A stretch of 64,000 nt of DNA from Acidobacteriota bacterium (GTDB lineage Bacteria; Acidobacteriota; Terriglobia; Acidiferrales; UBA7541), in NCBI GenBank assembly GCA_021832085.1, contig JAKBLM010000004.1, forward strand, positions 1-64,000. Reading direction: 5' to 3'. The translations under genes were made by a program, and so were the position numbers. Every line of letters starts with the position of its first letter. Position 1 is the first letter of the stretch. This document shows, one piece after another, positions 1 through 9,556 of the stretch. The notes under the pieces were generated by a model, which had not been told where the DNA came from, made no database searches, and saw only the letters and a program-made list of their open reading frames with translations.

Positions 1-161
1 CTGGGAAGACCAAGATGCAGGCCCTGGTGGCGGTCATGCGCAAACTGCTCCACGGCCTCTACGGCATGCTGAAGTACCGTCAACCCTACGACGGCGCCAG
101 GCTCTTCGCCCAACCCGCCGTGCCTCATACCGAACTCACCACTGCGCCGGCGCGCCCATGA
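1..161 (+). CDS. IS110-family transposase, C-terminal fragment (cut by window edge)
   Basis: An open frame enters from the left edge and stops at a TGA at 159-161. The readable 52 residues begin GKTKMQALVAVMRKLLHGLY and end in a Pro/Ala-rich tail. The run K-x-x-ALVAVMRKLL is typical of the extreme C-terminus of IS110/IS1111-type transposases (DEDD plus Transposase_20 domain). The catalytic domains lie outside the window, so nothing can be said about whether the element is intact. No terminal inverted repeat is expected for most IS110 elements and none was identified downstream. The identification rests on a short tail and is therefore moderate. Confidence 0.65.
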   Translation, partial: GKTKMQALVAVMRKLLHGLYGMLKYRQPYDGARLFAQPAVPHTELTTAPARP

Positions 162-273
162 GCAAAAGAAAGTTCCTCCACACCACCTCAAAGAAAAAAA
201 CAACTTGAAAACCAAGAGAGAATCTACCAACGGCAACACCCCGTTGGGGAACGCAGGCGGCTGTGTGACGTGC

Positions 274-2388
274 CTAGCTGGAAGCGGCGGTTGTGTTTCC
301 GGCGCGGGCGATGAGGGATGACAGTTCCTCGGGGCGCGTCACCGGGGGATGGCAGGTGTTTTGCACGCAGACGAGGGCCTGCGTGGTTTCGGCGTTCAAG
401 GCGCCGAGGGTTTCGGCCAAGGCCGGCGGCAGCGCGCCGGACTGCACGGCTTCCGGGGTGACGCGCAGCACCGACTTGGCGTAGCGGAAGACGCCGTGGG
501 CGGCCTTCTCCAGCTCGAAAGCTTGGAGATCGCCGGCGCGGCCGGTGATGACGACCTCGATCGGGCGGCGCATGTGGACGACGAGGCCGAGGCCGTAGCT
601 GGCGGCGAACATGCCGTAATTCGTGATGACGCCGGCGAAGGCTTCGAGGGTTCGCTCAGCGGCTTCGCGGTAGGACGGCTCGCCGGTGTAATCGAACAGG
701 CGGTCGAACAGGATTGCCGCCGCGGAATTAGCGCCGGGCGTGGGCGAATCCTGAAACGGCTTGCGGCGAATGTCGAAAGCGCCGAGTGGCGGCGCGTCGT
801 CCGGGCGGTCGAAGAAGCCGCCAGACTCGCGGTCGTACAAATGGGCGAGCAGGCGATCGGCGGCGGCGCGGGCCGCGTCGAAATAGCGGCGATCGAGCGT
901 CTGCTCGAAGGCGTCGAGCAGAGCGAGGCCCGGATAGACGTGGTCGTCGAGCAGGCCGGCCGAGCGCGGCGAGCCGAGGAAATGCGCGAAGCCGGTTTGC
1001 GCGTCCCAGCCCTCGGCGAGCAGCCGGTCGAGCGTTTTCAGGGCGAACTCGCGGCAATCGGGGCGGCCGAGCGCGCTTGCCGCGTCGAGCCAGGCGGAAA
1101 CCATCATCGCGTTCCAGCCGACGTAGACCGTGGCATCGATTTTCGGCGTGGGCCGCGAGACGCGGGCCCCGTGCAGCTTGGCCCTCGCGCGGGCGAGCGT
1201 TTCCTGAAGCTCGCTTTCGCTCAGGCCGAGCTGGCCGGCGGCCTGCTGCGGCCGGAGCGCGACGCGCAGCACATTTTTCGCCGGGTTGTGGTGCATGTCG
1301 CCGGACTCGCGGACGTCGTAGTAAAGCTCGGCGGCGCGGGCTTCCTCGGGCGAGAGCGCGGCGCGCAGCTCGTCGCGCGTCCAGGTGAAATAATCGCCAT
1401 CGTCTTCGAGCGAGAAGTCGGCATCCTGGCTGGCGTAGAAGCCGCCGCGCTCGAGATCGCAGAGCACGCTGCCGCTCCAGCCGAGGATGCCTTCGGCGGT
1501 GGCGCGGAAGAGCAGATTGCCGGTGACCAGGAAGGCGTGGACGTAATTGCGCAGCAGTTCCGAGTTGTCGTAGATCATCTTCTCGAAGTGCGGAACGTGC
1601 CAGTGTTCGTCGACCGAATAGCGGTGGAAGCCGCCGGCGACCTGGTCGTAGACGCCGCCCTGGGCCATCTTTTCGAGCGTGGTGGCCGCGACGTTCAGCA
1701 GCGACTGGCGGCCGGTGGCCTGGTAGCGTTCGAGCAACAGATCGAGCGCGGTGGGATGGGGGAATTTCGGCGCCTGGCCAAAGCCGCCGTTCTTCGGATC
1801 GAAGAGCCGCGTGCTCTGCTCGACGATCGCGTCGGCCAGCGACGCGTCCGCGTGGCCGCTTCCGTTGCCGACCGCCTCGGCCTTGGCCACCGCTTCCATC
1901 AGCGCGCCGGCGGTCGTTTCCACCTCGTTACGCTTGTTTTGCCATGCCGAAGCCACGGCGGCGAGCAGGCGCCGGAAACCGGGGCGGCCCATCGCATCGT
2001 CGGGCGGGAAATAGGTGCCACCGAAAAACGGCCGGCCGTCGGGCGTGAGGAAAGCGGTGAGCGGCCAGCCGCCCTGGCCGGCCAGCGCGCCGATCGCGGA
2101 TTGGTAGCGCGCGTCGATATCGGGCCGCTCGTCGCGATCGACCTTCACCGGAATGAAAAGCTGGTTGATCTGCGCGGCGATTTCGGGGTTGTCGTAGCTT
2201 TCCCGGTCGATGACGTGGCACCAGTGGCACCAGACCGCGCCGATATCGAGCAGCACCGGCTTGTCCTCGCCGCGGGCGCGGGCAAAGGCCTCTTCGCCCC
2301 ATTCGTACCAGTCGACCGGCTGATGAGCGGCCGAACGCAGGTAGGGACTGCGAGAATCTTTCAGGCGGTTTTCTTTTGCTGGAGCCAA
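274..2388 (-). CDS. thioredoxin-domain protein of the YyaL/DUF255 (spermatogenesis-associated 20) family
   Basis: 704 residues, the normal full length of this family. The N-terminus carries the family signature (N-R-L-x(2)-S-x-[17 protein letters not shown]) and a thioredoxin-like fold with the redox motif W-C-H-W-C-H near residues 53-58. It continues into an alpha/alpha six-barrel resembling N-acylglucosamine 2-epimerases or cellulases ([28 protein letters not shown]). The biochemical role of the family is not established. The start is a TTG preceded by a purine-rich GGGGGAGG; the spacing is tight, so the exact start is uncertain. It is the last gene of a probable nadA-DUF2203-yyaL transcript, 57 nt after the DUF2203 gene. 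Confidence 0.9.
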   Translation of the reverse strand: MAPAKENRLKDSRSPYLRSAAHQPVDWYEWGEEAFARARGEDKPVLLDIGAVWCHWCHVIDRESYDNPEIAAQINQLFIPVKVDRDERPDIDARYQSAIGALAGQGGWPLTAFLTPDGRPFFGGTYFPPDDAMGRPGFRRLLAAVASAWQNKRNEVETTAGALMEAVAKAEAVGNGSGHADASLADAIVEQSTRLFDPKNGGFGQAPKFPHPTALDLLLERYQATGRQSLLNVAATTLEKMAQGGVYDQVAGGFHRYSVDEHWHVPHFEKMIYDNSELLRNYVHAFLVTGNLLFRATAEGILGWSGSVLCDLERGGFYASQDADFSLEDDGDYFTWTRDELRAALSPEEARAAELYYDVRESGDMHHNPAKNVLRVALRPQQAAGQLGLSESELQETLARARAKLHGARVSRPTPKIDATVYVGWNAMMVSAWLDAASALGRPDCREFALKTLDRLLAEGWDAQTGFAHFLGSPRSAGLLDDHVYPGLALLDAFEQTLDRRYFDAARAAADRLLAHLYDRESGGFFDRPDDAPPLGAFDIRRKPFQDSPTPGANSAAAILFDRLFDYTGEPSYREAAERTLEAFAGVITNYGMFAASYGLGLVVHMRRPIEVVITGRAGDLQAFELEKAAHGVFRYAKSVLRVTPEAVQSGALPPALAETLGALNAETTQALVCVQNTCHPPVTRPEELSSLIARAGNTTAASS

Positions 2389-2445
2389 ATCCTCCCCCTT
2401 CGTTGCTGGAATGAGGCGTGCCGGGGCCGGCCCGGAGACCGGCGG

Positions 2446-2907
2446 CTACTGGACGGGTGGTATGGCGCCGGCATCGCCGGGTGAGATCGGCTTGCGGCCG
2501 TCGAACCCTTCGTCAGGGCGATGCCAGAACCGGATGCGGTGTTCGCCCAGGCGCCAGCACCAGAAAACGTCTTCGCCGTTGAGCCGGCCGGGAAAATCGA
2601 TCAGGCCGAGATCGATGTCCTTCACCTTGCAGCCGATCGCTTCGATCTCCTCGACGGCCGAGCGCGTCTTTTCCGAGGCGCCCTCGAAGCCCTGGCGCAG
2701 CGCCACGGCTTTCTCGTGCCGCAGCGACAGCCCGCCCAGCAGCAGGATCCGATGTGTAAGGGCCGCCAGCCGGCGTTCGAAATCGAGCGCGACGCGCCGG
2801 TGCTCGATTGCCTCGGCGAGCATCGGCTCGATCAATACGCGCGCGCGTTCGGCTTCGTCAAGCGTGAAGAGCTTCTGGGACTCGTGTTCGGGCTGTTTGG
2901 GGTCCAT
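2446..2907 (-). CDS. DUF2203 family protein
   Basis: 153 residues. It begins with an LFTLDEAERARVLIEPML segment (the usual 'ft.eEAr.llp.l' opening), followed by a long helical region. The conserved C-terminal block is G-x-x-V-K-D-I-D-x-G-L-I-D-F-P, then W-C-W-R-L-G-E-x-R-I and DEGFDGRKPI. This pattern matches DUF2203, whose function is unknown. The gene starts 4 nt after the nadA stop, so it is almost certainly co-transcribed and probably translationally coupled. No signal peptide or membrane segment is visible, so it is probably cytoplasmic. Confidence 0.8.
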   Translation of the reverse strand: MDPKQPEHESQKLFTLDEAERARVLIEPMLAEAIEHRRVALDFERRLAALTHRILLLGGLSLRHEKAVALRQGFEGASEKTRSAVEEIEAIGCKVKDIDLGLIDFPGRLNGEDVFWCWRLGEHRIRFWHRPDEGFDGRKPISPGDAGAIPPVQ

Positions 2908-2911
2908 TGCC

Positions 2912-4078
2912 CTACCGCAGCTCGAGCATCCGCTCGAGCGCCGTGCGCGCCCAGCGGCGCGTCTGGTCGTCGACCTGAATCCGATTCACCACGCGGTCTT
3001 CGGCCAGGTTTTCGAGGGTCCAGGCGAGGTGCTCGGGACCGATCCGGAACATCGTCGTGCAGACACAGACGTGTGGGTCGAGCGAAAGGATTTTTTGTTC
3101 GGGGTGCTCTTGCGCCAGCCGGTTGACCAGGTGAATTTCCGTGCCGATTGCCCAGGTTGTGCCTGGCGCAGCGGCCTCGACGACGTCGATGATCTTTTCC
3201 GTCGAACCGGAGAGATCGGCCTTCTGCACGACTTCCAGCCGGCATTCAGGGTGCACAATCACGCGAATCCCGGGATGCCGGCGGCGCATGCCGTCGACGT
3301 GCTCGGGCTGGAATCGCTGGTGCACCGAGCAGTAGCCCTTCCACAGGATCACCTGGGCGCGCCGGAGCGCCTGCTCGTCATTGCCGCCGAGTTCCTGCGC
3401 CGGGTCCCAGACGGCCATCCGGTCCAGCTCGATGCCCATCTGCCAGGCCGTGTTCCGTCCCAGATGCTCGTCGGGCAGGAAGAGGACGCGCTCGCCGCGC
3501 GCTAGCGCCCAGCGCATCACCTTGCCGGCATTGGAGCTGGTGCAGACCGCGCCGCCGTGCCGGCCGGTGAAGGCCTTGATCGCGGCGGCGGAATTCATGT
3601 AGGTGACCGGAACCACGCGGCCGGTGTCGATGCCTGCCGCAGCCAATTCCTCCCAACAGGTTTCCACTTGCCCGATCTCGGCCATATCGGCCATCGAGCA
3701 GCCCGCGCTCAGGTCCGGCAGCACCACCACCTGGTGCGGCTGCCGCAAAATGTCGGCGCTTTCGGCCATGAAATGAACGCCGCAAAAAACGATGTAGTCG
3801 GCTTCGGTGTCGGACGCCTGCTGCGAGAGCTTGAGCGAATCCCCGCGAAAATCCGCGAATTTCACCACTTCGTCGCGCTGGTAATGATGGCCCAGGATCA
3901 CCACGCGCCGGCCGAGCCGCTCTTTCGCGCGCGCGATTTGTTCGTCGTAGGAACGGTCGGGCGAGAGCAGGTAGCTATCGAAATCGCAAGCCACGCCCTT
4001 TTCCACTTCCGGTACGGCAATGCTTTCCGGCCGGGGAGCCGGCGGATCGGTGACTCCGATCTGGATGAGGTTCGCCAT
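2912..4078 (-). CDS. nadA: quinolinate synthase
   Basis: 388 residues. NadA condenses iminoaspartate with dihydroxyacetone phosphate to quinolinate in de novo NAD synthesis, using a [4Fe-4S] cluster. The protein shows GHHYQRDEVVKFAD, a GDSLKLS segment and FCGVHFMAESADIL. Three cysteines lie in the expected contexts: DLSAGCSMAD, HPECRLEVV and the VCVCTTM block near the C-terminus. The start gives a short N-terminal extension before the first conserved helix. It heads a minus-strand group with DUF2203 and the thioredoxin-domain gene, and is divergent from the uracil-DNA glycosylase, with about 150 nt between the two starts. nadB and nadC are not in the window. Confidence 0.97.
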   Translation of the reverse strand: MANLIQIGVTDPPAPRPESIAVPEVEKGVACDFDSYLLSPDRSYDEQIARAKERLGRRVVILGHHYQRDEVVKFADFRGDSLKLSQQASDTEADYIVFCGVHFMAESADILRQPHQVVVLPDLSAGCSMADMAEIGQVETCWEELAAAGIDTGRVVPVTYMNSAAAIKAFTGRHGGAVCTSSNAGKVMRWALARGERVLFLPDEHLGRNTAWQMGIELDRMAVWDPAQELGGNDEQALRRAQVILWKGYCSVHQRFQPEHVDGMRRRHPGIRVIVHPECRLEVVQKADLSGSTEKIIDVVEAAAPGTTWAIGTEIHLVNRLAQEHPEQKILSLDPHVCVCTTMFRIGPEHLAWTLENLAEDRVVNRIQVDDQTRRWARTALERMLELR

Positions 4079-4230
4079 GAGGATTTTTCAGCTTCGCCGC
4101 TTCTGCCGCCCTCGCAATTTTGCGGCGTCAATGCTGGGGGATGGATCCCACCCTCTCAAACTTGATTGTACGACTCCGGTTCCGAGGGGTGCAATCGGCG
4201 CGGAGCGTACGGTAGCAGGAGGCACGCGAA

Positions 4231-4965
4231 GTGCGTTTTGCGGTATTCTTCGGTGCCATGGGGAAGGGTGAACGGTTCGAAGCGTTGCGGGTGCTCGAAG
4301 AGCGCGTGGTCGAGTGCCGAAAATGCCCGCGGCTGGTGCGCTACCGGGAGCAGGTGGCACTGACGCGCCGGCGCGCCTTTCGCGACGACGTTTACTGGGG
4401 CCGGCCGAGCCCCGGTTTTGGCGATCCCGCCGCGCGCCTGCTCGTCGTCGGCCTGGCGCCTGCGGCTCACGGCGGCAACCGCACCGGCCGCATGTTCACC
4501 GGCGACCGCGCGGGAGATTTTTTGTACGACTGCCTCTACCGGGCCGGTTTTGCCAACCAGCCGACCTCGGTCGGTCGCGACGACGGCCTGCGCCTCACCG
4601 GCCTGTTCATCACCGCCGTCTGCCGGTGCGCTCCCCCGGCCAACAAGCCGCTGCCTTCCGAAATACTCAACTGCCGCGAATATCTGGCCGGGGAGTTCGA
4701 TCTGATCCGGCCGCGGGCGGTGCTGGCGCTCGGCGGCATCGCGTTGCGCGGCTATCTGGCGATGCTGAAGGATCGCGGCCTGATCGAAAGCTTCGCTCGC
4801 TATCCCTTCGCTCACGGAGCGAGCTACCGGCTGCCGGGGGATCTGCCGCGCCTGTTCGCTTCCTACCACCCGAGCCAGCAGAACACGTTCACCGGGCGGC
4901 TTACCAAGCCGATGCTGCTCGCCGTCCTGCGCCGCATCCGGCGGCATCTCGAAAGCGAAAGGTAG
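4231..4965 (+). CDS. udgB: type-5 uracil-DNA glycosylase (UDGb family)
   Basis: 244 residues. This family removes uracil and other deaminated bases from DNA and usually binds an iron-sulfur cluster. Motif 1 reads GLAPAAHGGNRTGRMFTGD and motif 2 reads HPSQQNTFTGRLT, the form characteristic of family 5 rather than family 4, which has GEAPG and HPS. Cysteines for the cluster are visible at ECRKCP near the N-terminus, at CRC in the middle, and at NCREYL. The GTG start at 4231 is favoured because AGGAGG lies at 4217-4222, 8 nt upstream; an in-frame ATG at 4258 lacks such a site. The gene is divergent from nadA and convergent with the NCS1 permease (6 nt apart). Confidence 0.9.
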   Translation: MRFAVFFGAMGKGERFEALRVLEERVVECRKCPRLVRYREQVALTRRRAFRDDVYWGRPSPGFGDPAARLLVVGLAPAAHGGNRTGRMFTGDRAGDFLYDCLYRAGFANQPTSVGRDDGLRLTGLFITAVCRCAPPANKPLPSEILNCREYLAGEFDLIRPRAVLALGGIALRGYLAMLKDRGLIESFARYPFAHGASYRLPGDLPRLFASYHPSQQNTFTGRLTKPMLLAVLRRIRRHLESER

Positions 4966-4971
4966 CTGTCT

Positions 4972-6444
4972 TCATCTCTTCTCGACCGCTCCACTCCGCC
5001 GCATCAGAAGAAGGTAGACGAAGAAGGAAACGCCGAAGCCCACGAACCAGGCGTAGTCGTAAAAGCTCGCCACCACGGCGGCCAAGATGCGCAGCCAGGC
5101 CGCATGGCCCGGTCCTTCGAAGGGCTTCGCCGCAAGGCCGACCAGCGCCACGGCGATGCCCGCGCCGAGGGCCGCCACTCCGCGCCAGTTCACTCCGCGA
5201 GAAAATTCGTAGAAGCCGCCACGCTGGTAGAGGTCCTCGGGCAGCATCACCTTTTTCCGCACCACGTAATAATCGGCGATCAGGATGCCGGCAATCGGCC
5301 CGAGGAAGCTGGAATAACCTACCAGCCAGCCGGTGATGTAGTTTCCGTAGCTGGCGAGCAGGCGCCAGGGCTGCATCAGCAGGCCCACCAGGCAGGTGAT
5401 CACTCCGCCCATGCGAAAGCTGATGCGGCGCGGCCACAGGTTCGAGAAATCATTCGAGGGAGAAACGACGTTGGCGGCCACGTTCACGTTCAGCGTCGCC
5501 ACCAGCAGCCCGACCATTGCCACCACCACCGCCCAAGGATTGCCGAGCTTGGCCAGCACCGTCACTGGGTTCCAGATGGCGTGGCCGAAAACGATGACCG
5601 TCGCCGAAGTGACCGCGACACCGATGAAAGCGTAGAAGGTCATTGTCGTCGGCAGGCCCATGGCCTGGCCGAGCATCTGCTCCTTCTGCCCGCGGGCGTA
5701 GCGCGTGAAATCGGGGATGTTCAGCGCCACCGTGGCCCAGAAGGCGACCACCCCGGTGAGCGAAGGGACGAAAAACCGGAAGAACTGGGGGAATGTGTGG
5801 AATTTCGACGGCGCCGAGAGCATCGGCCCGAAGCCGCCGGCGTGGCGCCAGGCCCAGTAGAGCATCGCCGCTCCCAGCGCCACCAGCAGCGGCGCGCTCA
5901 CGCCCTGCAGGCGGCGCACCGTGTCGATGCCGCGCACGATCACCAACAGATTCAGCAACCAGAATCCGAAGAAGCAGAGCCACGGATGGTTCCAGCCGGG
6001 CGCCAGCACCCCGATCAGCACGTTCAGAGCTTCGCCGCCGATCCACGCCTGAATCCCGAACCAGCCACAGGCCACCAGCGCCCGCAGCATCGCGGGCAGG
6101 TTCGCCCCCAACACGCCGAACGACCCACGGGCGAAGACGGGAAAGGGAATGCCGTAGCGGGCGCCGGCGTGCGCGTTGAGCAGCATCGGCACCAGCACAA
6201 TCACGTTGCCCAGGAACACGGTGAAGATCGCCTGGCGCCAGTCCATGCCGCCGGCGATCATGCCGCTGGCGAGCATGTAGGTGGGGATGTTGACGCTCAT
6301 CGCCACCCACAGCGCGGTGTAGTTGTAGGTCCCCCACGAGCGGCGCTCGATGGGGATGGCCGCCAGGTCGCGGTTCCACAGCCGCGCGGAGACGCCCGGG
6401 GGTGCGTCGGCAGATGTGCGGGAATTGGTATGAGTCGCCATCAT
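4972..6444 (-). CDS. NCS1-family nucleobase/hydantoin/allantoin:cation symporter
   Basis: About 490 residues with roughly 12 hydrophobic segments. The conserved N-terminal block reads NRDLAAIPIERRSWGTYNY, followed by MSVNIPTYMLASG, GNVIVLVPMLLNAHAG, Y-G-I-P-F-P-V-F-A-R and ACGWFGIQAWIGGE. These are hallmark segments of NCS1 permeases such as Mhp1, PucI and CodB, inner-membrane symporters driven by Na+ or H+. The substrate cannot be read from sequence; hydantoin, allantoin or uracil are possible, and no catabolic genes lie nearby. Two tandem ATG codons (6444, 6441) are the likely starts; a TTG 9 nt upstream is less likely. No clear ribosome site is visible. Confidence 0.9.
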   Translation of the reverse strand: MMATHTNSRTSADAPPGVSARLWNRDLAAIPIERRSWGTYNYTALWVAMSVNIPTYMLASGMIAGGMDWRQAIFTVFLGNVIVLVPMLLNAHAGARYGIPFPVFARGSFGVLGANLPAMLRALVACGWFGIQAWIGGEALNVLIGVLAPGWNHPWLCFFGFWLLNLLVIVRGIDTVRRLQGVSAPLLVALGAAMLYWAWRHAGGFGPMLSAPSKFHTFPQFFRFFVPSLTGVVAFWATVALNIPDFTRYARGQKEQMLGQAMGLPTTMTFYAFIGVAVTSATVIVFGHAIWNPVTVLAKLGNPWAVVVAMVGLLVATLNVNVAANVVSPSNDFSNLWPRRISFRMGGVITCLVGLLMQPWRLLASYGNYITGWLVGYSSFLGPIAGILIADYYVVRKKVMLPEDLYQRGGFYEFSRGVNWRGVAALGAGIAVALVGLAAKPFEGPGHAAWLRILAAVVASFYDYAWFVGFGVSFFVYLLLMRRSGAVEKR

Positions 6445-6523
6445 CGAGCACAACCCGACCGCTTATACGCCATCCGGATGATGACCGGCAAGGGCGATCA
6501 GGAAAAACGCAAGCCCGGCGCCC

Positions 6524-6790
6524 TTAGCGCGGGCTCAGGTCCTCAGCTTCGACGATAGTGGTGAAAGGGATTTTGGCCGTCTCGTTCAGTTCCTTGACAT
6601 ATTCGGGCCGCTCAGCTTCGAACATGCACATGACGTGCGATTCGCTCGGCACGTAGGTGCTGCGAATGTAGCGCACCTTTTTCCCCTGGGCGCTCATTTC
6701 CTGGCCCAGCTTGATTGCGGCGGCCTGGGCGGCTGCCAGCTGTTCCTTGGTGATGCCGGGAAGGTTTCGATCGACAAGATAGACGCGCAT
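6524..6790 (-). CDS. DUF4242 small protein
   Basis: 88 residues with the DUF4242 pattern. It opens MRVYLVDRNLPGITKEQL, has a central VRYIRSTYVPSESHVMCMFEAE strand-helix segment and ends FTTIVEAEDL. The fold is predicted to be ferredoxin-like; function is unknown. AAGGAGG sits 6 nt before the ATG and fixes the start. It is 70 nt upstream of the permease gene on the same strand, so co-transcription is possible. Confidence 0.85.
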   Translation of the reverse strand: MRVYLVDRNLPGITKEQLAAAQAAAIKLGQEMSAQGKKVRYIRSTYVPSESHVMCMFEAERPEYVKELNETAKIPFTTIVEAEDLSPR

Positions 6791-7202
6791 CCTCGTCCTC
6801 CTTCGATAGTGTGTGGCCGTATGCGGGGCGGCCGCTGAGGGACAATTTCAAGCTAGTCCCCGCGGAGGAATGGTGTCAAGGACGCGCTGTCGGGATGCGC
6901 CACCGGGATAGGCCTGGCCCACGGCAACGATACTGCGAGGTGACGCGCCCTGCCCGACAAGCCCGCGCGACGCATTCTCCTTCGGGGATGCGTTCTCTTG
7001 GCCCGACTTCGACGGCCGGCTCGGGCCCGGACTCTAGGCGCCTGAAATCCTATGCACAGGGCGCGTCACCCGGCTTTCCCCACAAGCATCAGGTTCGTTC
7101 CTCATCCAAACGTTCGCATGAAGTTCGCCGAAGTCGGCCCGGGAGGCAATACGCATTTCTGCGTATAGGGTTCTAGAACGAAAGAGTTTAGGGAAAGCCC
7201 GG
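6791..7202. other. non-coding interval between phoU1 and the DUF4242 gene
   Basis: No convincing gene in about 410 nt. Two symmetric elements stand out near phoU1: ATACGCA/TGCGTAT at 7149-7166, which on the minus strand closes a GAAA tetraloop, and the palindrome GTTCTAGAAC at 7170-7179. They lie just downstream of phoU1 and could form a transcript 3' end, but no T-run follows. The rest may hold the DUF4242 promoter; none could be assigned. Confidence 0.5.
7149..7166 (-). repeat. inverted repeat, 7-bp stem with GAAA loop, downstream of phoU1
   Basis: ATACGCA (7149-7155) and TGCGTAT (7160-7166) are perfect complements. In the RNA of the pst/phoU operon the 4-nt loop reads GAAA, a GNRA-type tetraloop, which would make the hairpin unusually stable for its length. 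It lies about 37 nt past the phoU1 stop. No U-tract follows, so it is not a standard intrinsic terminator; an mRNA 3' stabiliser is possible. Confidence 0.4.
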
Positions 7203-7871
7203 CTACCGGCGGTCGGGAGCCAGGTGGCGGACGTCGCGACCGGCGATCATGTAGATGACGTCCTCGGCGATGTTGGTGGCGTGGTCGCCGATGCGCTCCA
7301 GATTTTTCGCCACCAGGATCAGCTCGAACGCGGGGAAAATGACCGCGGAATTCTCCATCATGTAGGTGAGCAGCTCGCGGAAGATCTGGTCGCGCAGGCG
7401 GTCGACTTCGTCGTCGCGGACCAGCACCGAGCGCGCGAGTTCGGAATCGTGCTGGACGAGGGCGTTGAGGCTGTCGCGGACCATCCCTTCGGCGAGCGCG
7501 CTCATCCGCGGCAGATCGACGTAGGGCTTCACCTGCGGATGGCGCAGGATGCGCAGCGCCGACTGGGCGATGTTTACCGCCTGGTCGCCGATCCGCTCCA
7601 GGTCGTTGTTGATCCGCGAAACCGAGAGGATAAAGCGAAGATCGACTGCCATCGGCTGCTGCAGCGCGAGCAGGCGCAGCACGCGGTCGTCGATTTCGAT
7701 CTGCATCTCGTTGATGGCGGCTTCTTCCTCGAGCACCTTCCGGGCCAGGTCCTCGTTCTTTTCGAAGAGGGCCTGCACCGCCTGATGCACCGATTTTTCC
7801 GCCAGCCCGGCCATCCAGAGCAGCCGCTGCTTCAGCTCCTCCAGGTCGCGTTCGAAATGTCTTCGCTCCAC
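7203..7871 (-). CDS. phoU: phosphate transport system regulator PhoU (copy 1)
   Basis: 222 residues, all-helical, with the two-fold PhoU repeat. Each half carries the metal-binding pattern: RINNDLERIGDQAVNIA in the first and VAKNLERIGDHATNIAEDV in the second. PhoU links the Pst transporter to the PhoR kinase and restrains Pho regulon expression when phosphate is sufficient. It is the last gene of pstSCAB-phoU, 8 nt after pstB. A second, divergent phoU lies at 14023-14742, so the two may serve different Pst complexes. Confidence 0.95.
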   Translation of the reverse strand: MERRHFERDLEELKQRLLWMAGLAEKSVHQAVQALFEKNEDLARKVLEEEAAINEMQIEIDDRVLRLLALQQPMAVDLRFILSVSRINNDLERIGDQAVNIAQSALRILRHPQVKPYVDLPRMSALAEGMVRDSLNALVQHDSELARSVLVRDDEVDRLRDQIFRELLTYMMENSAVIFPAFELILVAKNLERIGDHATNIAEDVIYMIAGRDVRHLAPDRR

Positions 7872-7879
7872 GCTCGCTC

Positions 7880-8701
7880 CTAGCCGAACCGTCCGGTGAT
7901 GTAGGCCTCGGTGCGCGGATCGGAAGGTGTGGTGAACAGCTGCGGGGTAGGATTGTACTCAATCAGGTGCCCGTCAAGCAGAAAAGCGGTGAGTTCACTG
8001 ACCCGCGCCGCCTGCTGCATGTTATGAGTCACCATCACCACCGTGCAGCTCTCCTTCAGCTCGAAGAGCAGTTCCTCGACTTTGGCCGTCGAGACCGGAT
8101 CGAGCGCCGAGCACGGCTCGTCGAGCAGCAGCACTTCCGGATTCACCGCGAGCGCCCGGGCGATGCACACCCGCTGCTGCTGGCCGCCCGAGAGCGCGTG
8201 AGCCGATTTCTGCAGCTGGTCTTTCACCTCGTCCCAGAGAGCAGCCCGGCGCAGGCTGCGTTCCACCGCGTCGCTCAGTTTGCCCTCGTAGCCGTTGATC
8301 CGGAGCCCGTAGGCGACGTTCTCGAAAATCGATTTCGGGAACGGATTCGGCTTCTGGAACACCATCCCGACTTTGCGGCGCAGCGCCACGACGTCCATCC
8401 CGAGGATGTTCTCGCCGTCCAGCAGGATCTCGCCCTCGATCCGCGTGTGCCGTTGCGTCTCGTACATCCGGTTCAGCGTCCGGAGAAAGGTTGACTTGCC
8501 GCAGCCGGAGGGTCCGATCAGCGCGGTCAGGCGATTGGTGGGCAGTTGCAGCGAGATATCGAAGAGCGCCTGCTTCGACCCGTAGTAGAAATTCAGGTGC
8601 GAAACCTCGATGCGCGGCGGCGCCTCGGGCACGGCGCCCGCTTCCGTGGCGCGCGCGGACGCCCGCACGATGGGAACCCTGCCGATGCCCGGCGACGACA
8701 T
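7880..8701 (-). CDS. pstB: phosphate ABC transporter ATP-binding protein PstB
   Basis: 273 residues. Walker A is GPSGCGKST; the Q-loop segment is [15 protein letters not shown], specific for PstB; the signature is [15 protein letters not shown]; Walker B is [13 protein letters not shown]; and the H-loop is [14 protein letters not shown]. It is the cytoplasmic ATPase of the high-affinity phosphate importer. An N-terminal extension of about 30 residues precedes the usual [11 protein letters not shown] start. It begins 3 nt after pstA. It is the only pstB in the window although two pstC/pstA pairs are present, so it may energise both. Confidence 0.97.
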   Translation of the reverse strand: MSSPGIGRVPIVRASARATEAGAVPEAPPRIEVSHLNFYYGSKQALFDISLQLPTNRLTALIGPSGCGKSTFLRTLNRMYETQRHTRIEGEILLDGENILGMDVVALRRKVGMVFQKPNPFPKSIFENVAYGLRINGYEGKLSDAVERSLRRAALWDEVKDQLQKSAHALSGGQQQRVCIARALAVNPEVLLLDEPCSALDPVSTAKVEELLFELKESCTVVMVTHNMQQAARVSELTAFLLDGHLIEYNPTPQLFTTPSDPRTEAYITGRFG

Positions 8702-8704
8702 GCC

Positions 8705-9556
8705 TCAGCGCTCCGCTTCCGCCGCGCGGCCCATGAACAGCAGTCTCGCGGCTATATTCGTCAGCAGGACCAGCACCAGCAGCACCAACCCGGCCGCCCA
8801 CGCCTGGCGGTGCCAGTCCCGAAACGGGGAAATCGCGTAATTGTAGATCATCACCGGGAGCGAGGCGATCGGGTGCGTCCAGCCCGGACTCCAGTCGTTG
8901 TTGCCAAAAGCAGTGAAGAGCAACGGCGCGGTCTCCCCGGCCACTCGCGCCAGCGCCAGCATCATCGCGGTCAGGATTCCCCGGAAAGCCGCCGGGATCA
9001 CTACTCGCAGGATCGTCGTCGTCCGGCTGGCGCCCAGCGCCACAGAGGCTTCGCGCAGGTTCGGCGGCACCGTCCGCAGCGACTCCTCGGTGCCGCGTAC
9101 CGCGATGGGAATCATCATCACGCCGAGGGCGAAGCCGCCGGCGAGCGTCGAGAAGCTCTTCATCGGCACCACCACCATTGCGTAGGCGAAAATGCCGATC
9201 ACGATTGACGGCACGCCGCTCAGCAGGTCGGTCACATAGCGGATCAGGAACGACATCGGCCGGCCGCCAAACTCGGAGAGATAGACGCCGGAAAGAAAGC
9301 CGATCGGCAGGCCGATCAGCGAGGCAATCAGCAGCAATTTCCCCGTCCCCACGATGGCGTTGGCCATGCCGCCGCCCGGCTCGCCGACCGGCGCCGGCAG
9401 CTTGGTGAAGAAATCCCAATTCAGCGAGCCCGCGCCCTTCCACACCAGGAAACCCAGGATCGCCAACATCGCGCCGACGGCCACCAGCGCACACAGGCCG
9501 GTCAGCGTCAGCATCACGGCGTTGGTGATCTTGCGGAAGCGGTGCCGGGTGATCAT
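8705..9556 (-). CDS. pstA: phosphate ABC transporter permease PstA (copy 1)
   Basis: 283 residues with six hydrophobic segments. The BPD_transp_1 fold is shown by PLGLPIGFLSGVYLSEF-type helices, VPSIVIGIFAY and the EAA-like loop LREASVALGASRTTTILRVVIP. It forms the inner-membrane channel with PstC. The ATG at 9556 is chosen because it overlaps the pstC stop as ATGA (9553-9556), the usual coupling; a longer frame upstream would run deep into pstC. Confidence 0.95.
   Translation of the reverse strand: MITRHRFRKITNAVMLTLTGLCALVAVGAMLAILGFLVWKGAGSLNWDFFTKLPAPVGEPGGGMANAIVGTGKLLLIASLIGLPIGFLSGVYLSEFGGRPMSFLIRYVTDLLSGVPSIVIGIFAYAMVVVPMKSFSTLAGGFALGVMMIPIAVRGTEESLRTVPPNLREASVALGASRTTTILRVVIPAAFRGILTAMMLALARVAGETAPLLFTAFGNNDWSPGWTHPIASLPVMIYNYAISPFRDWHRQAWAAGLVLLVLVLLTNIAARLLFMGRAAEAER

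Noticed and set aside
227..247. CCAACGG/CCGTTGG hairpin downstream of the IS110 fragment and the YyaL-type gene
   Set aside because: Only 7 bp, no T-run on either strand; could be chance or part of the IS end, not enough to call a terminator.
349..2484. Long plus-strand frame opposite the thioredoxin-domain gene
   Set aside because: It mirrors the third-position GC pattern of the real minus-strand gene and has no recognisable domain; such antisense frames are common in high-GC DNA.
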